Below are positions 1-7,651 of a DNA stretch of 64,000 nucleotides, piece by piece; position 1 is the stretch's first letter; each line of letters starts with the position of its first letter. Source of the DNA: Streptomyces sp. NBC_00878 (lineage in GTDB: Bacteria > Actinomycetota > Actinomycetes > Streptomycetales > Streptomycetaceae); assembly GCF_026341515.1 (NCBI RefSeq), contig NZ_JAPEOK010000001.1, positions 6,944,001 to 7,008,000 on the forward strand, written 5' to 3'. The notes beneath the pieces are model-generated. The model searched no databases and was not told the origin of the DNA. It worked only from the letters and a program-made list of their open reading frames with translations. The position numbers and the translations under genes were made by a program.

Positions 1-766
1 GGGCCGCGATGGCGATCCGGCCCTCGTCCAGAATGCGGAGGAACTGCGCGTAGCCGCGGCCCTCGGAGCCGAGCAGGTTCGCTGCGGGGACGCGGACGTC
101 CGCAAAGGACAGTTCGCGCGTGTCCGAGGCGTTCCAGCCGACCTTCGAGTAGGGGGCGGCGACCGTGAAGCCGGGGGTCCCCGACGGCACGATGATCGAG
201 GAGATGAGGGGCTTGCCGTCCTCGGTGCGGTCGGTCACCGCCGTCACCGTGACCAGGCCCGTGATGTCCGTCCCCGAGTTGGTGATGAAGCACTTGGTGC
301 CGTTGATCACCCATTCGTTGGTCGCCTCGTCCAGGCGGGCGGTCGTACGGGTCGCGCCCGCGTCCGAGCCGCCGTCCGGCTCGGTGAGACCGAAGGCGCC
401 GAGGACCTCGCCGGAGCAGAGGCGGGGAAGCCACTCCGCCTTCTGCTCGTCGGTCCCGAAGAGGTGGATCGGCATGGCGCCGAGGGAGACGCCCGCCTCC
501 AGGGTGATGGCCACCGACGAGTCAACCCGGGCCAGCTCCTCCAGCACGATGCCGAGGGCCATGTAGTCGCCGCCCATGCCCCCGTACTCCTCCGGGAACG
601 GCAGCCCGAACAGACCCATGCGGCCCATCTCGCGGACGATCTCGTACGGGAACTCGTGGCGCTCGTAGAAGTCGCCGATCTTCGGGGCCACGACGTCGTG
701 CGCGAAGTCGGCCACCGTGCGGCGGAGTTCGTCGAGTTCGGGGGAGAGGCGGTGGTCGAGAGCCAT
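1..766 (-). CDS. acdH: Acyl-CoA dehydrogenase, 3' end cut by window edge
   Basis: FAD-dependent acyl-CoA dehydrogenase, last gene of the leucine/isovalerate operon; only about 255 N-terminal residues are inside the window. The start ATG (complement of 764-766) gives MALDHRLSP. The ACAD fold is clear: N-terminal helical domain, FAD/substrate strand motif FGLTEPDGGSDAG, and the beta-domain up to LRILDEGRIAIA. It lies 5 bp downstream of the HMG-CoA lyase stop, in the order known from other Streptomyces (acdH next to hmgL). The expected role is oxidation of isovaleryl-CoA or other branched short acyl-CoAs. In isovaleryl-CoA dehydrogenases the catalytic Glu sits in helix G (LxLER); here the matching stretch is LDEGR, which puts Gly at that position, so the base is probably in the C-terminal part outside the window. 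Substrate is therefore inferred from context. Confidence 0.93.
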   Translation of the reverse strand, partial: MALDHRLSPELDELRRTVADFAHDVVAPKIGDFYERHEFPYEIVREMGRMGLFGLPFPEEYGGMGGDYMALGIVLEELARVDSSVAITLEAGVSLGAMPIHLFGTDEQKAEWLPRLCSGEVLGAFGLTEPDGGSDAGATRTTARLDEATNEWVINGTKCFITNSGTDITGLVTVTAVTDRTEDGKPLISSIIVPSGTPGFTVAAPYSKVGWNASDTRELSFADVRVPAANLLGSEGRGYAQFLRILDEGRIAIAA

Positions 767-771
767 GGGGA

Positions 772-1728
772 TCACTCCTGGTGGGAGAGGGCGCGGACGG
801 TGCGGGACGGGCTGGGTCGGCCCAGTTGTTCGGCCATCCACACGCTTGTGGCGGTGAGTCGGTCGAGGTCGACTCCGGTGTCGATGCCGAGGCCCGTCAG
901 CATCCACACGAGGTCTTCGGTGGCGAGGTTGCCGGTGGCGCTCTTCGCGTACGGACAGCCGCCGAGGCCGCCCGCGGACGCGTCCACGGTCGTGACGCCG
1001 TGCTGGAGCGCGGCCAGGGTGTTGGACAGGGCCTGGCCGTACGTGTCGTGGAAGTGCACGCCGAGGGAGGGCGTGGATACGCCTTCTTCGTTGAGCGCGG
1101 TGAGGAGTCGGCCCACATGCCCCGGGGTCGCCACGCCGATCGTGTCGCCCAGGCTCAGCTCGTCGCAGCCCATGTCGAGGAGCGCACGGCAGACTCGTAC
1201 GACCTGGGGGACAGGTACCGGCCCCTCCCACGGATCGCCGAAGCACATCGACAGATAGCCGCGCACGTGGGCGTCCTGCGCCTTGGCCCGCCGGACCACC
1301 GGCTCGAACATCGCCAGTGCCTCGTCCACGGTCCGGTTGAGATTGGCCTTGGCGAAGGACTCCGTGGCACTGGCGAAGACCGCGATACGGGTCGCGCCGA
1401 GGGCCAGGGCCCGGTCCAGGCCCCGTTCGTTCGGTACGAGGACGGGGAGGGCCGTGCCGGAGAGGTCGCCCAGGTCGCGGACGAGGGGGAACAGCTGCTC
1501 CGCGTCGGCCAGTTGGGGCACCCACTTGGGGTGGACGAAGCTGGTCGCCTCGATGGTGGTGAGGCCCGCGTCGGCCAGCCGCCGTACGAACTCCGCCTTG
1601 GTCTCCGTCGGGACGGTGGCCTTCTCGTTCTGCAGTCCGTCGCGGGCGCCGACCTCGTGGATACGGACGCGGGCCGGGAGCCCCTCGGCCGGTACGGCCA
1701 TGGGCAGGCCGAGTTCGGGAGTGGTCAT
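772..1728 (-). CDS. hmgL: Hydroxymethylglutaryl-CoA lyase
   Basis: Cleaves HMG-CoA to acetoacetate and acetyl-CoA, the last step of leucine breakdown. The 318-residue product has the HMGL TIM barrel: RDGLQNE near residue 28 (metal/substrate loop), HFHDTYGQ metal ligands, and the signature loop GGLGGCPYA with the catalytic Cys at about residue 258. The start MTTPELG overlaps the stop of the upstream biotin carboxylase gene by four bases (ATGA), so translation is coupled. The same frame stays open far upstream but that stretch is an antisense or shifted shadow of the carboxylase. Cytosolic enzyme; family assignment is firm. Confidence 0.96.
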   Translation of the reverse strand: MTTPELGLPMAVPAEGLPARVRIHEVGARDGLQNEKATVPTETKAEFVRRLADAGLTTIEATSFVHPKWVPQLADAEQLFPLVRDLGDLSGTALPVLVPNERGLDRALALGATRIAVFASATESFAKANLNRTVDEALAMFEPVVRRAKAQDAHVRGYLSMCFGDPWEGPVPVPQVVRVCRALLDMGCDELSLGDTIGVATPGHVGRLLTALNEEGVSTPSLGVHFHDTYGQALSNTLAALQHGVTTVDASAGGLGGCPYAKSATGNLATEDLVWMLTGLGIDTGVDLDRLTATSVWMAEQLGRPSPSRTVRALSHQE

Positions 1729-3881
1729 GCCTTCTCCTCCTCCTGCGCTTCCAGCTCCTCCGGGGATTCCTCCCGTGGCGCGATCACGGCCAGGATCTGG
1801 TCCATGGCGACCGTCGTGCCCGGGGTGACGTCCAGCTCGGTGACGGTGCCGGCGTGCGGGGCGGAGATGACGTGCTCCATCTTCATCGCCTCCACCACCA
1901 ACAGGCTCTGCCCGGCCGTCACTTCGTCCCCGACGGCCACCTTCACGACGGTCACCGTGCCGGGCATGGGGGCGGTGAGGGAGTCCGCGCCCGCGTGGGC
2001 GGCGCCGGTGAGGGAGGCGGCGACGGGGTCGTGATCGAGGACGTTCCACGCGTCGCCGTCGCGGCCGAGCCAGGTGGAGGTGTGGTGGAAGGTGTGGGTC
2101 CGGCCGGCGAGGTGGAGGGTGACGGTAGAGGGGTTTTCTTCCCCGATCCCACCCCTTCCCGAAGCTGGGGGCAGGCCCCCAGACCCCCGGAGGGGTTCGG
2201 CTGCGCCGTCGAGGAGGAACTCCGTGCCTTCCGCCGTGCTTCGCACCTGGACGGTCACGGGGTCGTGGCCCGGCACCCGCAAGTGGTGCACGGTCCAGGC
2301 ATGCTCCCCGCCGAGCCGCCACCCACTGGGCACGGAGAACGGATCGATCCAGCCGCTCCCACTCAGCCCGTCCGGCGTTTGAGGACGAGGCCGTTCAGGC
2401 CGATTGGCGCTTCGGGAAGGGGCGGGGTTGGGGAAGAGCGCCGCCTGTCGCAGCAACCCACCCACCACGTACACCTCACCCGGCACCGAACCCGAAACCA
2501 GCCCCTCGACCTCCCGCTCCACCAGCCCCGTATCCAACTCCCCCGCCACAACCGCGGGATGGCCCAGCAACCTCCGGAGGAACCCCGCGTTCGTCTGCAC
2601 CCCCAACGTCACCGTCCCCGCCAACGCCCCGCGAAGCCGCCGCAGCGCGGTCGCCCGGTCCGGCCCGTACGCGATCACCTTGGACAGCATCGGGTCGTAC
2701 AACGACCCGACCTCCGTGCCCTCGGACAGCCCCGAGTCCGTACGGACCCCGTCCCCCTGGGGCTCGTACAACCGCAGGACCGTCCCGCCGGACGGCAGGA
2801 ATCCCCGCGCCGGATCCTCCGCACAGATCCGGGCCTCGACGGCGTGCCCGGTGAGCGTGATGTCCTCCTGGGCGAAGCCGAGGCGCTCGCCCGCCGCCAC
2901 CCGCAACTGCCACTCCACCAGGTCGATCCCGGTGATCATCTCGGTCACGGGATGCTCGACCTGGAGACGCGCGTTCATCTCCATGAAGTAGTACGAGGAC
3001 ACGGGGGGTTCGGGGGGTGTCCCCCCGATGGGCACAGTGACGCCCGGCACGATGAACTCGACCGTGCCCGCGCCCGAGTACCCGCAGGAGCGGGCCGCCT
3101 GGACGGCCGCCTCACCCATCGCGGCCCGGGTCTTCTCATCGAGGAACACGCTGGGCGCTTCCTCGATGATCTTCTGGTGCCGACGCTGGAGGGAGCACTC
3201 GCGCTCGCCGAGGTGCACGACGTTCCCGTGGCCGTCCGCCAGGACCTGGATCTCGATGTGCCGGGGCCGGTCGACCCACCGCTCGACGAGGAGCGTGTCG
3301 TCACCGAAGGAGGCCCGTGCCTCCCGGCGCGCGGCGGCGATCTCGTCCGCCAGCGCGGAGGCGTCCCGCACGAGCCGCATGCCCTTGCCGCCCCCGCCCG
3401 CCGACGGCTTCAGCAGTACGGGCATCCCGATCTCCCGGGCGGCAGCGGCCAGTTCGGCATCGGACAGCTCACTACCCGAAGACCCCGGCACCACCGGAAC
3501 CCCCGCCGCCTTCACCGTCTCCTTGGCGCGGATCTTGTCGCCCATCAGCGAGATCGCGTCCGCCGGAGGTCCGATGAAGACCAGCCCCGCAGCGGCGCAC
3601 GCCCGCGCGAACTCGGCGTTCTCCGCCAGGAATCCGTACCCGGGGTGCACCGCCTGAGCGCCCGTCCTCGCCGCCGCTTCCAGCAGGCGCTCCGCCGACA
3701 GATAGCTCTCGGCGGCCGGCGCCGGACCGATCCGTACCGCGGTGTCCGCCTCGCGCACATGCCGGGCGTCCGCGTCGGCGTCGGAGAAGACGGCCACCGA
3801 GCGGACGCCCAGTGACCGGAGCGTACGGATGACCCGTACGGCGATCTCGCCCCGGTTGGCCACGAGTACCGTGTCGAACAT
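1725..3881 (-). CDS. Acyl-CoA carboxylase alpha chain (biotin carboxylase + BCCP), methylcrotonyl-CoA type
   Basis: A 718-residue biotin-dependent carboxylase alpha subunit. N-terminal biotin carboxylase domain starts MFDTVLVANRGEIAVRVIR; ATP-grasp core with GGGGKGMR; C-terminal biotinyl domain with EAMKMEH, the biotin-accepting Lys at about residue 667. The partner is the carboxyltransferase encoded just upstream, and context (HMG-CoA lyase, acyl-CoA dehydrogenase) argues for 3-methylcrotonyl-CoA as substrate rather than acetyl- or propionyl-CoA. The start at 3881 was chosen because VLVANRGEIA is the conserved N-terminus; an ATG at 3941 would add 20 unconserved residues and overlap the beta-subunit gene. 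The stop overlaps the hmgL start. Confidence 0.95.
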   Translation of the reverse strand: MFDTVLVANRGEIAVRVIRTLRSLGVRSVAVFSDADADARHVREADTAVRIGPAPAAESYLSAERLLEAAARTGAQAVHPGYGFLAENAEFARACAAAGLVFIGPPADAISLMGDKIRAKETVKAAGVPVVPGSSGSELSDAELAAAAREIGMPVLLKPSAGGGGKGMRLVRDASALADEIAAARREARASFGDDTLLVERWVDRPRHIEIQVLADGHGNVVHLGERECSLQRRHQKIIEEAPSVFLDEKTRAAMGEAAVQAARSCGYSGAGTVEFIVPGVTVPIGGTPPEPPVSSYYFMEMNARLQVEHPVTEMITGIDLVEWQLRVAAGERLGFAQEDITLTGHAVEARICAEDPARGFLPSGGTVLRLYEPQGDGVRTDSGLSEGTEVGSLYDPMLSKVIAYGPDRATALRRLRGALAGTVTLGVQTNAGFLRRLLGHPAVVAGELDTGLVEREVEGLVSGSVPGEVYVVGGLLRQAALFPNPAPSRSANRPERPRPQTPDGLSGSGWIDPFSVPSGWRLGGEHAWTVHHLRVPGHDPVTVQVRSTAEGTEFLLDGAAEPLRGSGGLPPASGRGGIGEENPSTVTLHLAGRTHTFHHTSTWLGRDGDAWNVLDHDPVAASLTGAAHAGADSLTAPMPGTVTVVKVAVGDEVTAGQSLLVVEAMKMEHVISAPHAGTVTELDVTPGTTVAMDQILAVIAPREESPEELEAQEEEKA

Positions 3882-3909
3882 CGTCGTCCGTCCCCTCACA
3901 TCCGTCCCC

Positions 3910-5526
3910 TCACATCCGGAAGACGCCGAACTGGGGGTCACCCAGCGGCGCGTTCGCGCAAGCCGTCAGTGCCAGTCCCAGCACCTGCCGGGTCTCCATC
4001 GGGTCGATCACACCGTCGTCCCAGAGCCGGGCCGTGGCGTAGTACGCGTTGCCCTGGTGCTCGTACTGGGCGCGGATCGGAGCCTTGAAGTTCTCTTCGT
4101 CCTCCGCCGGCCAGGACTCCCCGCGGCCCTCCAACTGGTCGCGCTTGACGGTCGCGAGGACCGACGCGGCCTGTTCGCCGCCCATCACGGAGATCTTGGC
4201 GTTCGGCCACATCCACAGGAAGCGTGGGGAGTACGCCCGGCCGCACATCGAGTAGTTGCCCGCGCCGTACGACCCGCCGACCACCACCGTCAGCTTCGGT
4301 ACGCGCGTGCAGGCGACGGCCGTGACCATCTTGGCGCCGTGCTTGGCGATGCCCCCGGCCTCGTACTGACGGCCCACCATGAAGCCCGAGATGTTCTGCA
4401 GGAAGACCAGCGGGATGCCGCGCTGGTCGCACAGCTCGATGAAGTGGGCGCCCTTCTGGGCGGACTCGGAGAACAGGATGCCGTTGTTCGCGACGATCCC
4501 GACCGGGTGGCCGTGGATCCGGGCGAAGCCGGTGACGAGGGTCTGCCCGAACTCGGACTTGAACTCGGCGAACCGCGAGCCGTCGACCACGCGCGCGATG
4601 ACCTCGCGCACGTCATAGGGGGTGCGGGAGTCCACCGGCACCGCGCCGTACAGCCCGGCCGGATCCACCTTCGGCTCGATGCCCTGCGTGACCGACCAGG
4701 GGAGGGGGCCGCGGTCGGGGAGCGTGGAGACGATGGTCCGGACGATCCGCAGCGCGTGCGCGTCGTCCTCCGCGAGGTGGTCCGTGACGCCGGAGATACG
4801 GGAGTGGACCTCGCCGCCGCCCAGCTCCTCCGCCGTGACGACCTCGCCGGTCGCGGCCTTCACCAGGGGCGGGCCGCCGAGGAAGATCGTGCCCTGGTTC
4901 CGCACGATCACGGCCTCGTCGCTCATCGCCGGGACGTACGCCCCGCCGGCCGTGCACGAGCCGAGGACGGCCGCGATCTGCGGGATGCCAGCGCCCGACA
5001 TCCGGGCCTGGTTGTAGAAGATCCGCCCGAAGTGCTCGCGGTCGGGGAAGACCTCGTCCTGCATGGGGAGGAAGGCGCCGCCCGAGTCCACCAGGTACAC
5101 ACAGGGGAGGCGGTTCTCCAGCGCCACCTCCTGCGCGCGGAGGTGCTTCTTCACCGTCATCGGGTAGTACGTGCCGCCCTTGACCGTCGCGTCGTTGGCG
5201 ACCACCACGCACTCGCGGCCGCTCACCCGGCCGATCCCGGCGATGACGCCCGCGGCCGGGGCCTGGCCCTCGTACATCCCGTCGGCCGCCAGCGGGGCCA
5301 GCTCCAGGAAGGGCGAGCCGGGGTCGAGGAGTGTGTCCACGCGGTCGCGCGGCAGCAGTTTGCCGCGGGCGGTGTGCCGGGCGCGGGCCCGCTCACCGCC
5401 GCCGAGACGGGCCGCGGCGAGCTTGCGCCGCAGCTCGTCGACGAGCGTGCGGTGCGCCTCCTCGTTGGCCCGCCAGGCCTCCGCCGCGGGGTCCCCCGCG
5501 GTCGTCAGCTCCGGTGCCTCGTGCAT
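3910..5526 (-). CDS. accD1: Acyl-CoA carboxylase beta chain (carboxyltransferase), methylcrotonyl-CoA type
   Basis: A 538-residue carboxyltransferase with both crotonase-like halves: [15 protein letters not shown] and [16 protein letters not shown] in the N half, and [20 protein letters not shown] and [18 protein letters not shown] in the C half. These motifs match methylcrotonyl-CoA carboxylase beta chains better than acetyl/propionyl-type chains. First gene of the operon, 28 bp upstream of the alpha chain; both subunits would form the cytosolic holoenzyme. Transcription probably starts in the 154-bp gap shared with the divergent TetR gene, where two operator-like dyads lie. Confidence 0.95.
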   Translation of the reverse strand: MHEAPELTTAGDPAAEAWRANEEAHRTLVDELRRKLAAARLGGGERARARHTARGKLLPRDRVDTLLDPGSPFLELAPLAADGMYEGQAPAAGVIAGIGRVSGRECVVVANDATVKGGTYYPMTVKKHLRAQEVALENRLPCVYLVDSGGAFLPMQDEVFPDREHFGRIFYNQARMSGAGIPQIAAVLGSCTAGGAYVPAMSDEAVIVRNQGTIFLGGPPLVKAATGEVVTAEELGGGEVHSRISGVTDHLAEDDAHALRIVRTIVSTLPDRGPLPWSVTQGIEPKVDPAGLYGAVPVDSRTPYDVREVIARVVDGSRFAEFKSEFGQTLVTGFARIHGHPVGIVANNGILFSESAQKGAHFIELCDQRGIPLVFLQNISGFMVGRQYEAGGIAKHGAKMVTAVACTRVPKLTVVVGGSYGAGNYSMCGRAYSPRFLWMWPNAKISVMGGEQAASVLATVKRDQLEGRGESWPAEDEENFKAPIRAQYEHQGNAYYATARLWDDGVIDPMETRQVLGLALTACANAPLGDPQFGVFRM

Positions 5527-5557
5527 TCTGCGGTCCCCTCACCCGGTGGTCACCGGT

Positions 5558-5615
5558 CCATGAACCAAGCCGTCGCCGGCCCATGAACCGAGTTGCCGTT
5601 GATCCATGAACCAAG
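5558..5615. repeat. Three 12-bp direct repeats on an exact 23-bp period
   Basis: CCATGAACCRAG occurs at 5558-5569, 5581-5592 and 5604-5615, each start exactly 23 bp after the previous one. The bases between copies are only loosely similar. The array lies in the leader or promoter region of the carboxylase operon (minus strand) and abuts the first operator dyad. It may be a protein-binding array (23 bp is close to two helical turns) or a decayed tandem duplication. Confidence 0.75.
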
Positions 5616-5659
5616 TTAATGAGCGTTAACGCGTTTCCTCCAGGTTAACGAGCGCTAAC
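5615..5659. promoter_or_regulatory. Pair of 16-bp imperfect dyads, probable TetR operators
   Basis: GTTAATGAGCGTTAAC (5615-5630) and GTTAACGAGCGCTAAC (5644-5659) match at 14 of 16 positions and are each imperfect palindromes with GTTA/TAAC ends. They sit in the gap between divergent accD1 and the TetR gene, the second one 21 bp before the TetR start codon. The layout is that of an autoregulated TetR regulator controlling a divergent catabolic operon. The shared consensus GTTAAYGAGCGYTAAC is read from the sequence; binding is inferred. Confidence 0.8.
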
Positions 5660-5680
5660 CTCCCTGTCTAGAATTACTCC

Positions 5681-6268
5681 ATGGCCACGAGAACCGACGC
5701 CCCCACCCGCCGTGAGCAGATCCTCAAGGAGGCCGCCCGGCTCTTCGCCGAGCGCGGTTTCCACGGTGTCGGGGTCGACGAGATAGGGGCGGCGGTCGGC
5801 ATCAGCGGCCCCGGCCTGTACCGGCACTTCCCGGGCAAGGATGCGATGCTCGCCGAACTGCTGGTGGGGATCAGCGGGCAACTGCTGACCGGCGGCAAGC
5901 GCCGCCTGGCGGAGTCCGACGGGAATCCCGAGGCACTCCTCGACTCACTCATCGAGGGGCACATCGACTTCGCGCTCGACGACCGCCCCTTGATCACCCT
6001 GCACGACCGAGAGCTGGACCGCCTCCGGGACAGCGACCGCAAGCTGGTGCGGCAGCTGCAGCGGCAGTATGTGGAGCTGTGGGTGGGGGTGGTCCGTGAG
6101 GTCTACCCCGGGCTGACGGAACCGACGGCCCGGTCGGCGGTGCACTCGGTGTTCGGGCTGCTGAATTCGACGCCGCACCTCGGGCGGGCGGGGTCGTTGC
6201 CGGGGCGGGGGCCTACGGCGGTGTTGCTGCACCGGATGGCGCGGGGGGCGTTCGCGTCGGCGGAGTAG
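5681..6268 (+). CDS. TetR-family repressor of the leucine/isovalerate operon
   Basis: A 195-residue TetR regulator. The N-terminal HTH reads REQILKEAARLFAERGFHGVGVDEIGAAVGI followed by SGPGLYRHFPGKDAML, the canonical helix 3-4 region; the rest is a helical ligand domain. It is divergent from accD1 with two matching dyads between, so it is the likely repressor of the carboxylase/HMG-CoA lyase operon and of itself, probably released by an acyl-CoA intermediate (inference from family and position). It may also act on the acyl-CoA dehydrogenase at 7652, although the motif there is different. Confidence 0.93.
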   Translation: MATRTDAPTRREQILKEAARLFAERGFHGVGVDEIGAAVGISGPGLYRHFPGKDAMLAELLVGISGQLLTGGKRRLAESDGNPEALLDSLIEGHIDFALDDRPLITLHDRELDRLRDSDRKLVRQLQRQYVELWVGVVREVYPGLTEPTARSAVHSVFGLLNSTPHLGRAGSLPGRGPTAVLLHRMARGAFASAE

Positions 6269-6269
6269 A

Positions 6270-6284
6270 CCGGCCTTCGGCCGG
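6270..6284 (+). terminator. Short hairpin after the TetR gene
   Basis: CCGGCC-TTC-GGCCGG, a perfect 6-bp stem with a 3-nt loop directly after the TAG stop. There is no T-tract, as is usual for high-GC actinomycete terminators. Confidence 0.55.
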
Positions 6285-6413
6285 ATGGTGGGGGAGCCCT
6301 TCTTCACGTCACGGCCACGCTCCCGATCTTCAGCAGCCGACAACGTCCTAGGGCGCTGTCACGCCACAACGATGCGCCGGTGGTCTGTCCATGCCGCCTG
6401 GCAGTGGTCGCGG

Positions 6414-6516
6414 GACGCCGTGGAGGCGCTGGACGCCGTGGAGGCTCTGGAGGCCGACGGCATCGGCGGGCCGCGATGCCCAGCCCGCCGATGCCGCCGA
6501 TGCCGCCGATGCCGCC
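6414..6516. repeat. Two microsatellites in a 350-bp non-coding gap
   Basis: The gap 6285-6574 has no convincing gene. It holds an 18-bp unit repeated twice in tandem (6414-6431, 6432-6449; one mismatch) and a 9-bp unit GATGCCGCC repeated three times (6490-6516). Apparent frames here, such as a GIGGIGG or PMPPMPP run, are products of the repeat and lack starts with ribosome sites. Confidence 0.7.
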
Positions 6517-6574
6517 AGTGTGGTGGCGGTGTGGTGGCGCCGGCGCGTTCGGCGGGCCGTCGGGGCGCAAACGC

Positions 6575-6616
6575 GCGGGAGCCCCGGGAGGGGAAGAAAC
6601 CTCCCGGGGCTCCCGC
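6575..6616 (-). terminator. Perfect 17-bp hairpin terminator
   Basis: Arms 6575-6591 and 6600-6616 are exactly complementary over 17 bp around an 8-nt loop GGAAGAAA. The hairpin begins 6 bp after the stop of the minus-strand I36-like gene, so it most likely terminates that transcript; it would also block read-through from the TetR side. Confidence 0.85.
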
Positions 6617-6622
6617 GGCTCG

Positions 6623-6988
6623 CTACGGAGTGACGATGACCGAGTTGTACGGCGTGAGGTCGACGTCCCACCAGGCACCCTGGTAGAAGGTCCAGTCACA
6701 GTTGGTGCCGTTCGAGCCCTTGCACAGCTTGAACTTCCAGCCGTCCGTCTGGTTGTTGAACACCGTGTGGACGCCGAACTGGTTGTAGAGCCTGTGGACC
6801 CCGCGGGACCAGTACTGATTGGTCACGCCACCGCTGGCGTTGGGCCCTCCGTAGATGCACGCGGCACCGGACGGACAGCCGGTGGGGGCCGCCGAGGCCG
6901 GCGACGCCGACAGAACCCCCATACCGAGCGCCAGCAGCGCCGTCGCCACCGCCGCCGCGGCCTTGCTCCGAATCCGCATACGCTTCAT
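6623..6988 (-). CDS. Small secreted protein, peptidase-inhibitor I36-like
   Basis: A 121-residue protein with a Sec signal peptide: basic MKRMRIRSK, hydrophobic core AAAAVATALLALGMGVLSAS, then an AXA cleavage site around residues 31-34. The mature part of about 87 residues starts PTGCPSGAACIYGG, the Cys-rich opening typical of Streptomyces I36 (SMI-like) metalloprotease inhibitors and related small extracellular proteins, and carries four Cys (CPSGAAC, CKGSNGTNC). The start at 6988 follows a GAGGGGGAA ribosome site. Monocistronic with its own hairpin terminator. Exported function is sure; inhibitor activity is inferred from family resemblance only. Confidence 0.88.
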   Translation of the reverse strand: MKRMRIRSKAAAAVATALLALGMGVLSASPASAAPTGCPSGAACIYGGPNASGGVTNQYWSRGVHRLYNQFGVHTVFNNQTDGWKFKLCKGSNGTNCDWTFYQGAWWDVDLTPYNSVIVTP

Positions 6989-7651
6989 GGATTCCCCCTC
7001 GATATTCTGGAACGGCCCCGTGTGGCGGGCGTGTCGCCGGCGTGAGCCTGGCGCCGCACGGAGGCCGAGGTGTTTGGAGGAAAAACGTAAGTCGGCGGCG
7101 CTTCGATCTGTACCCGGGACAACTGAGGTTGACTGGACGCTGATGTCGCCCGGACAGCGTCGGCCCTTGGCTCCGCGCAGTCTCCGACGGCATTCCTCAT
7201 CGACGAGGAGTGCGGCCACGTTCGTCGGACGTGGCGGCCGAAGAGGGCTTTGAACAGGCCCGGTTGGCTTTATTCGCGAGTAGCGGGTTCTGGCACAGAT
7301 CTTGGGGAGCAAGCGCGGAGCTATCGCGGAGCGTTGCCTCGATGTTCCCTTGCGAGGGACTGGCTCGCCCAGGAGCCGACGATTCCCGCACCGACAACGA
7401 CAACGTCTGACATGAGCCAGACGGTGATTCGCGGTTTCGGTGGAGCCCCGTGATGGTCACGCCGAGCGGTTCGCGCCGTCCCCGCCGGGTTCGCGTGACG
7501 AGCGTTACCTGGACGTACCTTCGTACTCGCCGGTACGGTTGGTGAGCAAGCGCTTAGCCCTGGGGGCGCAGCCATCAATTGAGGAACCCCGACGGCGGGC
7601 AACCACGTACGCGAGAGCGGCGCCGGTTCAGGCGCAAGGAAGGTGGCGGCG
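6989..7651. other. Divergent intergenic region, no gene seen
   Basis: A 663-bp gap between the I36-like gene and the plus-strand acyl-CoA dehydrogenase. Frames crossing it lack the strong third-position GC bias of the neighbours and no product is recognisable. It holds the promoters of both genes and one clear dyad near 7544. Confidence 0.6.
7544..7557. promoter_or_regulatory. Dyad with AAGCGCTT core upstream of acyl-CoA dehydrogenase
   Basis: GAGCAAGCGCTTAGC contains the self-complementary octamer AAGCGCTT, about 100 bp before the dehydrogenase start. It resembles the CAAG-N2-CTTG type sites of TetR regulators that govern acyl-CoA or sterol catabolism in actinobacteria. It differs from the GTTAAYGAGCGYTAAC dyads at 5615-5659, so a second regulator is likely. 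Site function is inferred. Confidence 0.4.

Noticed and set aside
1854..3815. A 653-codon open frame on the plus strand opposite the carboxylase alpha gene
   Set aside because: High-GC DNA leaves antisense frames open; composition is Arg/His/Pro-rich nonsense and the minus strand encodes a complete biotin carboxylase with all motifs.
6304..6699. Possible small ORF encoding GIGGIGGIGG or PMPPMPP
   Set aside because: Product of the 9-bp and 18-bp microsatellites; no start with a ribosome site and poor third-position GC outside the repeat.
7196..7460. Short frames in the gap before fadE considered as a gene
   Set aside because: Codon third positions are not GC-biased and no motif or ribosome site was found.
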